From: Pyrinomonadaceae bacterium
GTDB lineage: Bacteria > Acidobacteriota > Blastocatellia > Pyrinomonadales > Pyrinomonadaceae
Reading direction: 5' to 3'
DNA length: 64,000 bases
Assembly (NCBI GenBank): GCA_021463165.1
Contig: JAJTWY010000015.1
Coordinates: forward strand, 30,725-94,724
Part shown: positions 36,973 to 45,371 of the stretch, piece by piece
Layout of the letters: every line of letters begins with the position of its first letter
Position numbering within the stretch: the first letter of the stretch is position 1
Notes under the pieces: generated by a model
Database searches by the model: none
Seen by the model: only the letters and a program-made list of their open reading frames with translations
What the model was told of the DNA's origin: nothing
Made by a program: the position numbers and the translations under genes

Positions 36973-38426
36973 GAGATAACCCTAAAGACATTCGGAACGC
37001 GATAGCTGCAAGATGGCCGACGTCCGCTGATTTCTATCGCGAGCGCGATGACCGCACTCTCCGTGAGTCGCCGGAGCTAACTGCCTACGCAGGCCGTCCA
37101 GTCGAGATCCTGATAAGCCTGTCTTCTGCGGAATCGCCCGCGACGCAACAGGCAGCGTTGGTCGCCTGTAATCTTGCCGCCCGATGGGCTCGCATCATAA
37201 CGGTTGTCATGCCAAACGGGACACGGATCTTAGGTGATCTAAATCGCAGAAGTTATACGTATCTTGCGGAACGCATCATCACGGAAATGCACGGAGCCGA
37301 CCCGTTCGGTCGCTATCGAATCGTGGCGAGCGAATCGTATATAGGTGCCGGCGAGGCTCTTCGATTGTTTATCGGTAACTGGGATCTCGATACCGGCAGA
37401 ATTCGCATCCAGGATGACGACTTTCTCGTAGCCAGTACCGGCGAATACGTCGTCGGGCGAAGAGGGCAACCCTTCTCCCCGTTTGAAGAACGACCGGCCT
37501 TCCCCCCAGCGTCCGCGCTGGCGGCATCGCTCGGCGTGGCGGATCTGTTCAAGAGGGCGATCGGGCATCCGAAAGAGCACTGGGTCGCCACATTCAATTG
37601 GAACCTCATCGATCAGTCGTTGCATGAAAAGATCGGCCCATCGATCGGACGGTTCACCAATATGCCTGATATCGGTAAAGTCCTGCTCGCTGGTGTGGGA
37701 GCGATAGGTTCTTCACTCGCCTATATGTTGGACCTCGCGGGGGCGACGGGGAAGGTTACCCTGCTCGATCGCGACCGGGTCGAGGCGTCAAATCTCAACC
37801 GTTCGTTAATCTTCGACGTCGCTCACGTACTCGCAAATGCGACGAAAACGGAGCTAACCGAAGAGTTCCTAAGATCGTCGCGTCTTTCGGTCGATCGACT
37901 CGAAGGGACGTGGCGCGAAAATTCCGCGACCATTGCCGCCTCGAATTACGACGTTTGGCTCAGCTTCACGAACGAAGATGGAGCCTGGGCGCAGCTGCCG
38001 TTTCAACTGCCACCGGTCGTGATTCAGGGCACGACGACCAGCGGATGGGGTTTCGGAGCGGGTCGGCACATTCCGCGGAAAGAAGACTGCACGCTATGCC
38101 GAATGCCGCGGCCCAGGGCCGAGTTTCGCGGCCCGTGTGCCGAGGGCGACATCGCCCCGGTCGAACCCGATACCCCAATCCGGGCATCTCTGCCTTTTCT
38201 ATCGGCAGCGGCGGCCGCGTTGGTGTGTGCGGAGTTGTTGAAACTAGCTTTGCCCGAGATGCAACGCGTCCCAAATGAAATTTCCGGGGATCTCAAAACC
38301 GAGCTTGCTGCGGTTACTAGCATTAGGCGTCTCGCGAATCCGAGCTGTCCCGGTTGCAGAGTCTTACAGTCCGATTTGTGGAAAAAGCGCGGAGGCCGCG
38401 GTCGATTTTCCGACTTATCTGCTTAG
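36969..38426 (+). CDS. E1-like ThiF-family ubiquitin-activating enzyme
   Basis: A 485-residue protein. The N-terminal ~225 residues are a distinct domain of the kind that precedes ThiF folds in prokaryotic E1 proteins. The adenylation domain has the nucleotide loop LLAGVGAIGSSLA (239-251), LLDRDRVEASNLNRS (265-279) and two zinc pairs, Cys374/Cys377 (CTLC) and Cys460/Cys463 (CPGC). Cys390 in GPCAEG is a candidate thioester cysteine. It should adenylate the Ubl C-terminal glycine and pass it to the E2 domain. Not a MoeB/ThiF of cofactor synthesis: the partners are E2 and JAMM. Confidence 0.85.
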   Translation: MRDNPKDIRNAIAARWPTSADFYRERDDRTLRESPELTAYAGRPVEILISLSSAESPATQQAALVACNLAARWARIITVVMPNGTRILGDLNRRSYTYLAERIITEMHGADPFGRYRIVASESYIGAGEALRLFIGNWDLDTGRIRIQDDDFLVASTGEYVVGRRGQPFSPFEERPAFPPASALAASLGVADLFKRAIGHPKEHWVATFNWNLIDQSLHEKIGPSIGRFTNMPDIGKVLLAGVGAIGSSLAYMLDLAGATGKVTLLDRDRVEASNLNRSLIFDVAHVLANATKTELTEEFLRSSRLSVDRLEGTWRENSATIAASNYDVWLSFTNEDGAWAQLPFQLPPVVIQGTTTSGWGFGAGRHIPRKEDCTLCRMPRPRAEFRGPCAEGDIAPVEPDTPIRASLPFLSAAAAALVCAELLKLALPEMQRVPNEISGDLKTELAAVTSIRRLANPSCPGCRVLQSDLWKKRGGRGRFSDLSA

Positions 38427-38491
38427 GTGGCGTCCACTGTTTTCCAAACCCATGCATTTGAATCACACATTCAAATATTAGGGCTATAGGT

Positions 38492-38610
38492 CTATCGGAA
38501 GTCTCCAAGCAGGTTAAACGTTGCCCAGTAGTAGAGCTAGTGGTACCCCAACTCTTTATTGTTGATCATGGAAATTGCGGATTTCTGTAAGGCTATTGAG
38601 AAGGCTGGAA
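38492..38610 (-). pseudogene. Decayed 3' fragment of a second CHAT gene
   Basis: Minus-strand translation gives IALQKSAISMINNKELGYH, a stop, then LYYWATFNLLGDFR and a stop. This matches the C-terminus of the intact CHAT protein next door (ALQRTSIEMINNKSFG ... YHWAAFTLLGDFR) residue by residue, with one in-frame stop. Nothing upstream of it resembles the rest of the gene, so it is the tail of a lost tandem paralogue. The remainder of the gap 38427-38718 shows nothing else. Confidence 0.8.
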
Positions 38611-38718
38611 AATTCGCTGTTTAATGCGATTTTGTTGAGCTTGGCATAACCTACCGGCACGTTGACGGCAACACATTCACTTGGGCAGGCCTTGATGCGG
38701 GAACCAACTTGCAGTGAT

Positions 38719-41271
38719 CTATCGGAAATCTCCTAGGAGCGTGAAGGCTGCCCAGTGATAAGGTTCGTGAGATCCAAATGATTTGTTGTTGATCATTTCG
38801 ATAGACGTACGCTGCAAGGCCTCCACGGGTGAGAGGCCGTTCCTAAAGTGCTTATAGAACCCTTGGGTGAACTGTCCGGTCGTTTTGTCGTTCGCCTCCC
38901 ACTGTGCAGAAATCACTGTCGTTGCCCCGGCTCCCATCGCCCCCCAGGCAAGACTAACGAGCCCTTCGCCGTTCAGAACACTGTTTGTGTCGCACGAAGC
39001 CAGAAATACCAGACTCGCTTTCTTGAAGTTCAGATTCAAAAGGTCGTTGACGGTAAAGCGACCATCGTGGGCACCGGTGGCGCGGAAGGCAAGGAAGGAT
39101 TCGAGCGGTTGTTCGCCATCGACCTGAGCATGCATTGATAGGTGAATAATGTCAGCGTTGCCCGAATGCCGACGAAGATCCGCAGCCGTAGCAGCAAGGT
39201 TAGCGCTTGATCCGTAAAGACCAGCTACGCCCGATGCTTCGGAATCTGCAAACCGCAGCGTCAGATTGTTGAACGAGGAATTAGAGAATGCGCGAATAGT
39301 TCGCCTGTTCGGCTTTGGTTGGCTCAAGTGTTCCAGCAGTAGCGAAACAGAGGGTGTATAACTGATGAGTTTCTCTTCGATAAGGTAACGAACCCCGTCG
39401 GGACTTAGAGCTTGAAAGGGAATTTTCCAGAGATGTTTGTCCGGGATGATGACGAGATGTTTTGCGGTTAGAGCAAGCGGTTCCAAAAGTTTGTCATAAA
39501 GATCCTTTCCGTCTCTTTTGAAGAATATAGAGTTTTTTATTTTCCGATGAACCGCCTCAGCATCCCTGGCTAAAGCGGATTCTGTGACTGGAACTTCAAC
39601 CGATTTCACTGGCTTTCCTTTTTCCCACACGAACGCACTGAGGCGTCCATCAAGTGCGAAGGAGTATGAAACGATTGCCACATTTTCGAGGTCTCGAATT
39701 TGATCTAATTTAGCAAGGTCAACTTGGGCTAATGCTAGTGGAGGAAGAGCCATCGTAACAGATCGCTCAAATTCCTCGAGTTTCTTGGAAACGACAGGGT
39801 TACTGAGAAACTCTGCTGAAAGCTCGCCGGCGCGGCTCTGAAGCTCCCGCGACAATCCCAGCCGGGGCCGGCTAATCGCGCCATCTATCCGGTCCTTTAG
39901 GATCCTGCCTTTTAGATAGTCACTTGACTGTAGTGCCAGTTGCGGTTGTTCCAAATGGATTTGAGTGAGGAGGCGATAAGCAGTATGAAACGTTTCAGAT
40001 AACCCCAGCGACAGAGCCCCGCCTTCTAAAACTAAAATCTCCTCGATCAGACTGATCGCTTTTTCCAAGTACTCAAGACACTGTCGCTTCCGATTCGTAT
40101 GGAAGTACGCCTTTGCAAGCGATAAATATACCTGCGGCAAGTCCTCTCGAAAATTACTCTCGACGATCAAATCGAGCAATTCGTTATTCAGTCCGATCAC
40201 GGTCTCCCAGTCTCGGGAATCCTCAGCGATTATTATTTTCCAGTTTGGGATCAAGAATTTGGAGGTCTTCTCAATCTTCTCAAGTTCGCTGAAGGTCCGG
40301 TTGGATGCTTCTCTTCTACCTTCAAACGCGTGAATAACAGCTTCACCAAGCAGACGTTCCTGCAAGTACCCCGCATCGGAGTCCACGTCTGTCAAACGCC
40401 GATGGTATTCCTTTGCCTTAATAATCTCGCGGCGGTAAAGGGCGTCCAATAGGAGCGACGATAAGAAATCTCGAGCTTGTCGACGACCTTTACTATTTAG
40501 CGACGCGGTCAGCCCTTTCTCATATACAGCTAAGGCCCGGTGTTTTTGTCCGGTGGCGTTGAGAGCTAAAGCGTACTCGAGGAGTGCCTGCCGATATCTA
40601 CTTTTATAAACGCTTCGTTCGGATACGTCCGCTAGGATCCGGAAGTATTCCAGACTTTTTGAGTAGTCCAATTTCGCTGACCAGGCAAGGGCAAGAAATC
40701 TGTAGGTATCAAGCTTTCCTTCAGAAACCGGCTGCTTACCGAAAAGCCTTTCGGCCTTCTCGAGCCACAATATTGCCGAAATATCGTAGCCGGCCTTAAA
40801 CAGAGCCCGCCCAACGCCTAAGTTGTATTCGGCCTGGATTTCGCGGTCAAGCGGCGCGAGCCGTAGGGCCTTGTTGAGTTCCTCGATCGACCGTGCAATT
40901 TTCTTTTCGGATCGATACGATTCGGCGAGCGTGAGATGAGCCAACGCGAATAGACGAGGCGGAGCCGAATGCTCCCGCAAAAAATCGAAGGTTCTACTCG
41001 CAGTCGCCTCGGCTTCTGGATAGCGAGCAAGCGCGATCAAGGCCTTCGCCTTCGTGTCGTAACTTAAAAAGATCCGCTGTACATCGCCCTTTTTCTTATA
41101 GTCAACAGTACCAACCCTGACACGCGTAGCCGTCTCGAAATCGCCTTCCCAAAGCGCCAACTGAGACCGCATCAAGTCGCTCTGGCCCGATGCTGTTGTT
41201 ACGAAAAACAAGGAAAGTAACAAGCCGGCTGGTGTAAACCGGCTTGTTATCAGCAAAACCTTGGAATACAT
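38719..41271 (-). CDS. TPR-CHAT caspase-like protease, exported
   Basis: An 850-residue protein with a signal peptide (FTPAGLLLSLFFVTTASGQ), then about 400 residues of tetratricopeptide-like helices and a C-terminal CHAT domain. The caspase-like dyad is intact: His714 in IHLSMHAQ and Cys760 in VFLASCDTN. CHAT proteases cut partner proteins when triggered; TPR-CHAT proteins act in CRISPR type III-E and other bacterial systems, though mostly in the cytoplasm. Here the signal peptide indicates the periplasm or surface. It is last in an operon with a sigma factor, anti-sigma factor, S9 peptidase and a tiny Cys-rich protein three bases upstream. Confidence 0.85.
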   Translation of the reverse strand: MYSKVLLITSRFTPAGLLLSLFFVTTASGQSDLMRSQLALWEGDFETATRVRVGTVDYKKKGDVQRIFLSYDTKAKALIALARYPEAEATASRTFDFLREHSAPPRLFALAHLTLAESYRSEKKIARSIEELNKALRLAPLDREIQAEYNLGVGRALFKAGYDISAILWLEKAERLFGKQPVSEGKLDTYRFLALAWSAKLDYSKSLEYFRILADVSERSVYKSRYRQALLEYALALNATGQKHRALAVYEKGLTASLNSKGRRQARDFLSSLLLDALYRREIIKAKEYHRRLTDVDSDAGYLQERLLGEAVIHAFEGRREASNRTFSELEKIEKTSKFLIPNWKIIIAEDSRDWETVIGLNNELLDLIVESNFREDLPQVYLSLAKAYFHTNRKRQCLEYLEKAISLIEEILVLEGGALSLGLSETFHTAYRLLTQIHLEQPQLALQSSDYLKGRILKDRIDGAISRPRLGLSRELQSRAGELSAEFLSNPVVSKKLEEFERSVTMALPPLALAQVDLAKLDQIRDLENVAIVSYSFALDGRLSAFVWEKGKPVKSVEVPVTESALARDAEAVHRKIKNSIFFKRDGKDLYDKLLEPLALTAKHLVIIPDKHLWKIPFQALSPDGVRYLIEEKLISYTPSVSLLLEHLSQPKPNRRTIRAFSNSSFNNLTLRFADSEASGVAGLYGSSANLAATAADLRRHSGNADIIHLSMHAQVDGEQPLESFLAFRATGAHDGRFTVNDLLNLNFKKASLVFLASCDTNSVLNGEGLVSLAWGAMGAGATTVISAQWEANDKTTGQFTQGFYKHFRNGLSPVEALQRTSIEMINNKSFGSHEPYHWAAFTLLGDFR

Positions 41272-41274
41272 GGC

Positions 41275-41502
41275 TTATCTCTCCGGCGGACGGCAATCAG
41301 GGCCGCCCGGTTTGCAGCCGCCGCATGTCCGAACCGGGCAATTGTCGTCACCTGAACCGCCAAGAAAGAACGAAACAGCCGAGCTAACAGCTAGGTCAAA
41401 AAATGAGAAATAGCCACTTCCGACCGAGCCTACGGCAAACACGTTTCCAACCAGTGTTGTAGATAATATTGTTACAAGAACGACTGACCGTAGTTTTTTC
41501 AT
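41275..41502 (-). CDS. Tiny exported Cys/Gly/Pro-rich protein
   Basis: A 75-residue protein with a signal peptide (VVLVTILSTTLVGNVFA), a Gly/Ser/Phe-rich hydrophobic middle (SGYFSFFDLAVSSAVSFF) and a cysteine-rich tail (CPVRTCGGCKPGGPDC). It is placed exactly between the S9 peptidase (adjacent, no gap) and the CHAT protease (three-base gap). No family is recognised. Size, export and position make it a candidate substrate, activator or peptide signal for the two proteases; this is inference. Confidence 0.65.
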   Translation of the reverse strand: MKKLRSVVLVTILSTTLVGNVFAVGSVGSGYFSFFDLAVSSAVSFFLGGSGDDNCPVRTCGGCKPGGPDCRPPER

Positions 41503-43449
41503 TTATTTTCTCCTTTGTTCAATTTGGGTTTTGAGGAATTTGTAGATTGAGGCAAATGTATATCGTCCACCGAAACCGTGACCGTCCTCGGTGGAATAGA
41601 TGTACCATACCTCCGTGTTTTGTTTTTGTAGCTGATTTTTCAGGTCGACAACATCGGCCTCGGGAATCCGTCCGTCACGTTGTCCTCTCGTCAGCAGTAG
41701 GGGGATCTTGTTCCACCGGTCCGCATTGTTTAGCGGCGACAATGCATCCAGTTTAACCATGAGAGCTTCATCTTTTGGATCGCCGTATTCTATCTTTGCA
41801 AAATCGTCTACCCAGCTCTGCGAAAGATATCTCCGAATAGAGACGATCGGGGACTCGGCGATTACAGCCTTGATCCTGGAAGGTTCAAACATGGCAGCGG
41901 ACAGGACGACAAATCCGCCGTAGCTTTCACCTCGCAAGTAGATCTGGTTCGGATCAAGATCTTCCTGTTTTTCCACCCAATCGAGCAGCGCCCTTATATC
42001 CTTAACCGCGTGTTCCCGCTTTTCGCGATCGTCGGCGTTCATAAACTCGCTGCCGAACCCTGAAGAGCCTCGGATATTCGTGTGAATGATCGCGATCCCG
42101 AGTTGTGACGCGAGTGTGGTGTCGTTGGAGTTGAAGACCGGTCTATCGAGAAGTTGAGGCCCCCCGTGGACTCGAATGAGAACCGGCTGGCGTCGCGCGC
42201 CTGTACGAGGTCGGACGATGTATCCGGAAATCTCCTTCTTGTCGAACGAATTCCACTTAATGATTTCCGGGGGATCCACTTTACCATCAAGTGCCTCCGG
42301 CAACTTTTCCTTTGTCCAATCCGTTGCGGTGCCGGTCGTTAGGTTGAACGACTTGATCGACGCAGGCTTTCCGTTATTCTCGATCGTGTAGATCACCTCA
42401 TCGTTACCCAACCATCGCGTGTTCCATATGACAAACGATCCTTTTATGAACGGAGGACGTTCCTTTCCTACGCGACCTTTCTTAAACTTAAATACTCTCA
42501 GCCGATCTACACCATCGCGGGTCTCTTGGATCAGCAGGTTGTCGAATCCAGGTGACAGTTTGAAATCGTGTATGGAAGCTAAGTCCCTGGGAAGGTTTAA
42601 TGCTTCGGCACGATGGCTCTTCAGATCGAAGGAGACAAGACAACTCCGCCCTTTGCAAAGATCAGTTCCGTCGGAACTGTAAACAACATATCCGCCGGCC
42701 AGGCCTCCTTTTGAAGAATTACCCTTATCCTCTACGGTCGCGAGCTCATTGGTCGCGAACTCATACGAATAGAGTGACTGGTTCGAGGACGACTTCCAGT
42801 GCTTCAATAAAACTCGCTTTTCATCCGCGTCAAGGACGTACCAGATGCCCTTAAGATCAACTTTGAAGCACGTCTCACCCAAAGCGACGGACTGGCACAG
42901 TTTGGATATCTTCGACTCATAATCGATCTTTGTGTAATAAACTTTCTCGCCCTTCCGACCCCAAACCGCGGACTCGATCGACTCGTCTTTGCCGGTCAAA
43001 CTTGCCGCCTTGTTAATGGAGCGATCCTCAAAATCGTAAAGATAGAGCTGAAAGTTGTCTGGGTCTTCGTGGTCCGAAGTGAAAATAAACGAACGACCGT
43101 CAGGACTAATCCGGACGGAGTGGGGAACCCCGTTTTCGGTAAGCTTCATCGGTTTGGAGAGTGGTGCCTGGAGTAGATAAACATTGCTCGTTTCGTCCGT
43201 GACTAGCAGCCTTCGATTCTTTTGATCGGCATCCCAGATTAAATTACTTCTAATTTCCGAAGGCTCATAAAAGAGCTTGCTCACTTCAGAATTCAGGATC
43301 GGCGGCACGCCCTCCACTCGGTATGATGCAGGCACAGGAAAGAGGTCATTGTTCTGGGAAAGCACCGGCGAGACAAGAAGAAATACGCTGGCCACCACAA
43401 GCGACCATTCGAGTACCGTATTTCCTCGGACTAATTTCTGTATCTCCAT
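41503..43449 (-). CDS. S9-family prolyl-oligopeptidase-like serine peptidase, exported
   Basis: A 648-residue protein: signal peptide (SLVVASVFLLVSPVLSQ), beta-propeller with WD40/Tol-type blades (VRISPDGRSFIFTSD), and an alpha/beta-hydrolase domain. The catalytic triad is visible as Ser in RGESYGGFVV, Asp in TRGQRDGRIP and His in EDGHGFGG. Such enzymes cut short peptides. ATG 43449 is preferred because GAGAGGGAGA precedes it at about 12 bases; an ATG at 43491 would overlap the anti-sigma gene. It could process the small protein encoded next to it. Confidence 0.88.
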   Translation of the reverse strand: MEIQKLVRGNTVLEWSLVVASVFLLVSPVLSQNNDLFPVPASYRVEGVPPILNSEVSKLFYEPSEIRSNLIWDADQKNRRLLVTDETSNVYLLQAPLSKPMKLTENGVPHSVRISPDGRSFIFTSDHEDPDNFQLYLYDFEDRSINKAASLTGKDESIESAVWGRKGEKVYYTKIDYESKISKLCQSVALGETCFKVDLKGIWYVLDADEKRVLLKHWKSSSNQSLYSYEFATNELATVEDKGNSSKGGLAGGYVVYSSDGTDLCKGRSCLVSFDLKSHRAEALNLPRDLASIHDFKLSPGFDNLLIQETRDGVDRLRVFKFKKGRVGKERPPFIKGSFVIWNTRWLGNDEVIYTIENNGKPASIKSFNLTTGTATDWTKEKLPEALDGKVDPPEIIKWNSFDKKEISGYIVRPRTGARRQPVLIRVHGGPQLLDRPVFNSNDTTLASQLGIAIIHTNIRGSSGFGSEFMNADDREKREHAVKDIRALLDWVEKQEDLDPNQIYLRGESYGGFVVLSAAMFEPSRIKAVIAESPIVSIRRYLSQSWVDDFAKIEYGDPKDEALMVKLDALSPLNNADRWNKIPLLLTRGQRDGRIPEADVVDLKNQLQKQNTEVWYIYSTEDGHGFGGRYTFASIYKFLKTQIEQRRK

Positions 43450-43472
43450 TTTCAGTATTCTCCCTCTCAGAA

Positions 43473-44423
43473 TCACTCGTTCGCCAGGCAACGCGTGCTC
43501 AATCTGGCCTTCCTCTTATATCCGCTCAAAGACGATCGGAAATCTTTAGCAGTGAATTTCTGCGCATCGACGTAGAGATTCTGGCCATCCTCAAGCGTTA
43601 CCACTATCTTCCATTTGTACGCCTTTGTCGGATCGAGTGGTTTCCGGAGCACGTACACCGTTTCCGCGTGTGTTTCGAACTCGTCGATCAGAACCTCGCT
43701 GTCGTCCGAAATATACAGATGATACTTAGCGGCGTTTGGAACTGGTTTCCACCTCAGAACCAGATCGGTATTATCGGAGCCGAGTTCCACGTCCATCGCT
43801 TTTCCGAGAGTACACGGGGTGATTGCTCCTCTTGTGGTGGATATGTTCCTTTTGCTACTGCTCGAGGGGCGCTTGACGCTCGTTGTGGCCAGTGCGGCAG
43901 GCTTCTCTCGAAGATTGTTTGACCCTCCAACGCTATTTCTTGAGTTTGTCGATTTAACGGTGGAGTCATTTCCGAGATCCTCTGCAGTTAGGGCATTCCA
44001 TTCGTTAGGTAGATCGTTATTCGGACCCGGAGTCGGATTTTCGAGTTCAAACAAACGCGCAACGTCGGTCCTTCCGTTTCTCTCACTCCAAACGCTTACA
44101 ATGATCATGGCCCCCAGGCTGACCAAGACAACCACCAGGCCGCCTGCCCAAGCCAGTCGATTCCGCTTGCCAAAGATGCCGGCGAACACCCCTTCGAACG
44201 CCCGTTCAGTTGCTGCTGGATCTCGCTTCTGTGTCTCCTCGCTGAGATCGCTTTCTCTCGTGATCGCGGTCCAAACTCGTGCCGCATTCGGAAATGGAAG
44301 CAGGCTCCGGCATTCTACGCATCGGATCAAGTGCCCACCAATAACTCGCGAGTCGCTTGCGGCGAGTGCTCCGGTGCCGAAAGCCTCAATCTGATTCCTT
44401 GTTAGGTGGTCCGACGTCTTCAT
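43473..44423 (-). CDS. Membrane anti-sigma factor with zinc-finger and FN3-like domain
   Basis: A 316-residue protein. The N-terminal HLIRCVECR (His/Cys/Cys) with preceding helices is a zf-HC2-like anti-sigma domain; a single membrane helix (LAWAGGLVVVLVSLGAMIIV) follows, and the C-terminal periplasmic part is a fibronectin-like segment (LRWKPVPNAAKYHLYISDD). It overlaps the sigma gene by four bases (ATGA), the usual sigma/anti-sigma coupling. The periplasmic domain may sense envelope signals and release the sigma factor. Confidence 0.8.
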   Translation of the reverse strand: MKTSDHLTRNQIEAFGTGALAASDSRVIGGHLIRCVECRSLLPFPNAARVWTAITRESDLSEETQKRDPAATERAFEGVFAGIFGKRNRLAWAGGLVVVLVSLGAMIIVSVWSERNGRTDVARLFELENPTPGPNNDLPNEWNALTAEDLGNDSTVKSTNSRNSVGGSNNLREKPAALATTSVKRPSSSSKRNISTTRGAITPCTLGKAMDVELGSDNTDLVLRWKPVPNAAKYHLYISDDSEVLIDEFETHAETVYVLRKPLDPTKAYKWKIVVTLEDGQNLYVDAQKFTAKDFRSSLSGYKRKARLSTRCLANE

Positions 44424-45112
44424 CTTCCGATCGATCCTTCGAGTTTTACCCGCGCCTCGTACCTGGCTTTTTTGATGGAGCCGGCCGTTCCACCAGCGAT
44501 CTCAACAATCTCAATGTCCGTCATCGGCAGTCGATCCCGGACCGTGTGCCAACCTAAGTCGCTCAGTTCCAACACCCCTGCCAAATCTCTATCCGTGACC
44601 CCGATCTGGAGGAAATAGATGATCAAATCCTGTGAGTGGAGCAACAGTGATCGACGCTGTCGCAGCGAAAGCTCGCAAGTTGCTTGCCAAACCTTCTCGA
44701 GCAGTGAGAAAACTTCAATGGCGGTCTGACCCGCGACGGATTGCTGTTGGATCTCGGAGACTTCTTCAAGTGGAATTCCCGGCAGTCGACGTTCGCGACA
44801 CAGTTGCCGATTTACTTCGTTATAGGCAGTTCGCGCTGCGAAGGCGTTCCAGTCCTCGCCGGACATCTGGTCGCTTTTGTCCTGATGCTTCGAACCCCAA
44901 CGCCAAATTCTCAAAGCGACTTCCTGCACGAGATCGGGCCTGTTGTCCGGATCAACGTGCGAGCGCCGTCTAGCGACTATTCGTTGGACGATTGGTAGCG
45001 AGGCGAGGAAGGAAGTCTCGGTGGGCGCAACATCGGCCTTCGGACCGCGTATAGCATCCTTTTTGTCGTATGCGCCGTGCGGCGGAAGGTCTTCTAAAAG
45101 AGATTCGATCAT
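44420..45112 (-). CDS. ECF-like RNA polymerase sigma factor
   Basis: A 230-residue protein with a region-2 core (RPDLVQEVALRIWRW), a helical linker and a region-4-like segment (VTDRDLAGVLELSDLGWHTV). Lengths and the coupled anti-sigma gene support an ECF-type role. It is first in the five-gene CHAT operon and divergent from the sigma-54-type activator at 45372, so the 259-base gap should hold its promoter. The C-terminal helix-turn-helix is less typical than most. Confidence 0.75.
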   Translation of the reverse strand: MIESLLEDLPPHGAYDKKDAIRGPKADVAPTETSFLASLPIVQRIVARRRSHVDPDNRPDLVQEVALRIWRWGSKHQDKSDQMSGEDWNAFAARTAYNEVNRQLCRERRLPGIPLEEVSEIQQQSVAGQTAIEVFSLLEKVWQATCELSLRQRRSLLLHSQDLIIYFLQIGVTDRDLAGVLELSDLGWHTVRDRLPMTDIEIVEIAGGTAGSIKKARYEARVKLEGSIGR

Positions 45113-45371
45113 TCTGTCTCTCTCGTCGAAGCAGGATTCTCACAGAAATTCAGGCACAGAGTTGCTGCGCCGGTTGTGTTACCTATGGAGACGGTTTTTC
45201 GATATCTTCAAGAAACCCTCCCGGAAAAAGTAACCTTGTGTCTCAGGCTGGGTTTTTATAATTAGATATTGAAATTCGACGGCTTGGTTTTCGCGGTCAA
45301 GGAACAGAAAACGTGGGCCAAAGTTGTCTCGATTCACATAAATTCTGCAATAGCCGAAGAAAACTAGTCAA

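Noticed and set aside
36969..38426. ThiF/MoeB enzyme for thiamine or molybdopterin synthesis
   Set aside because: The neighbours are an E2-like and a JAMM protein, and there is an additional N-terminal E1-type domain; no cofactor genes are nearby.
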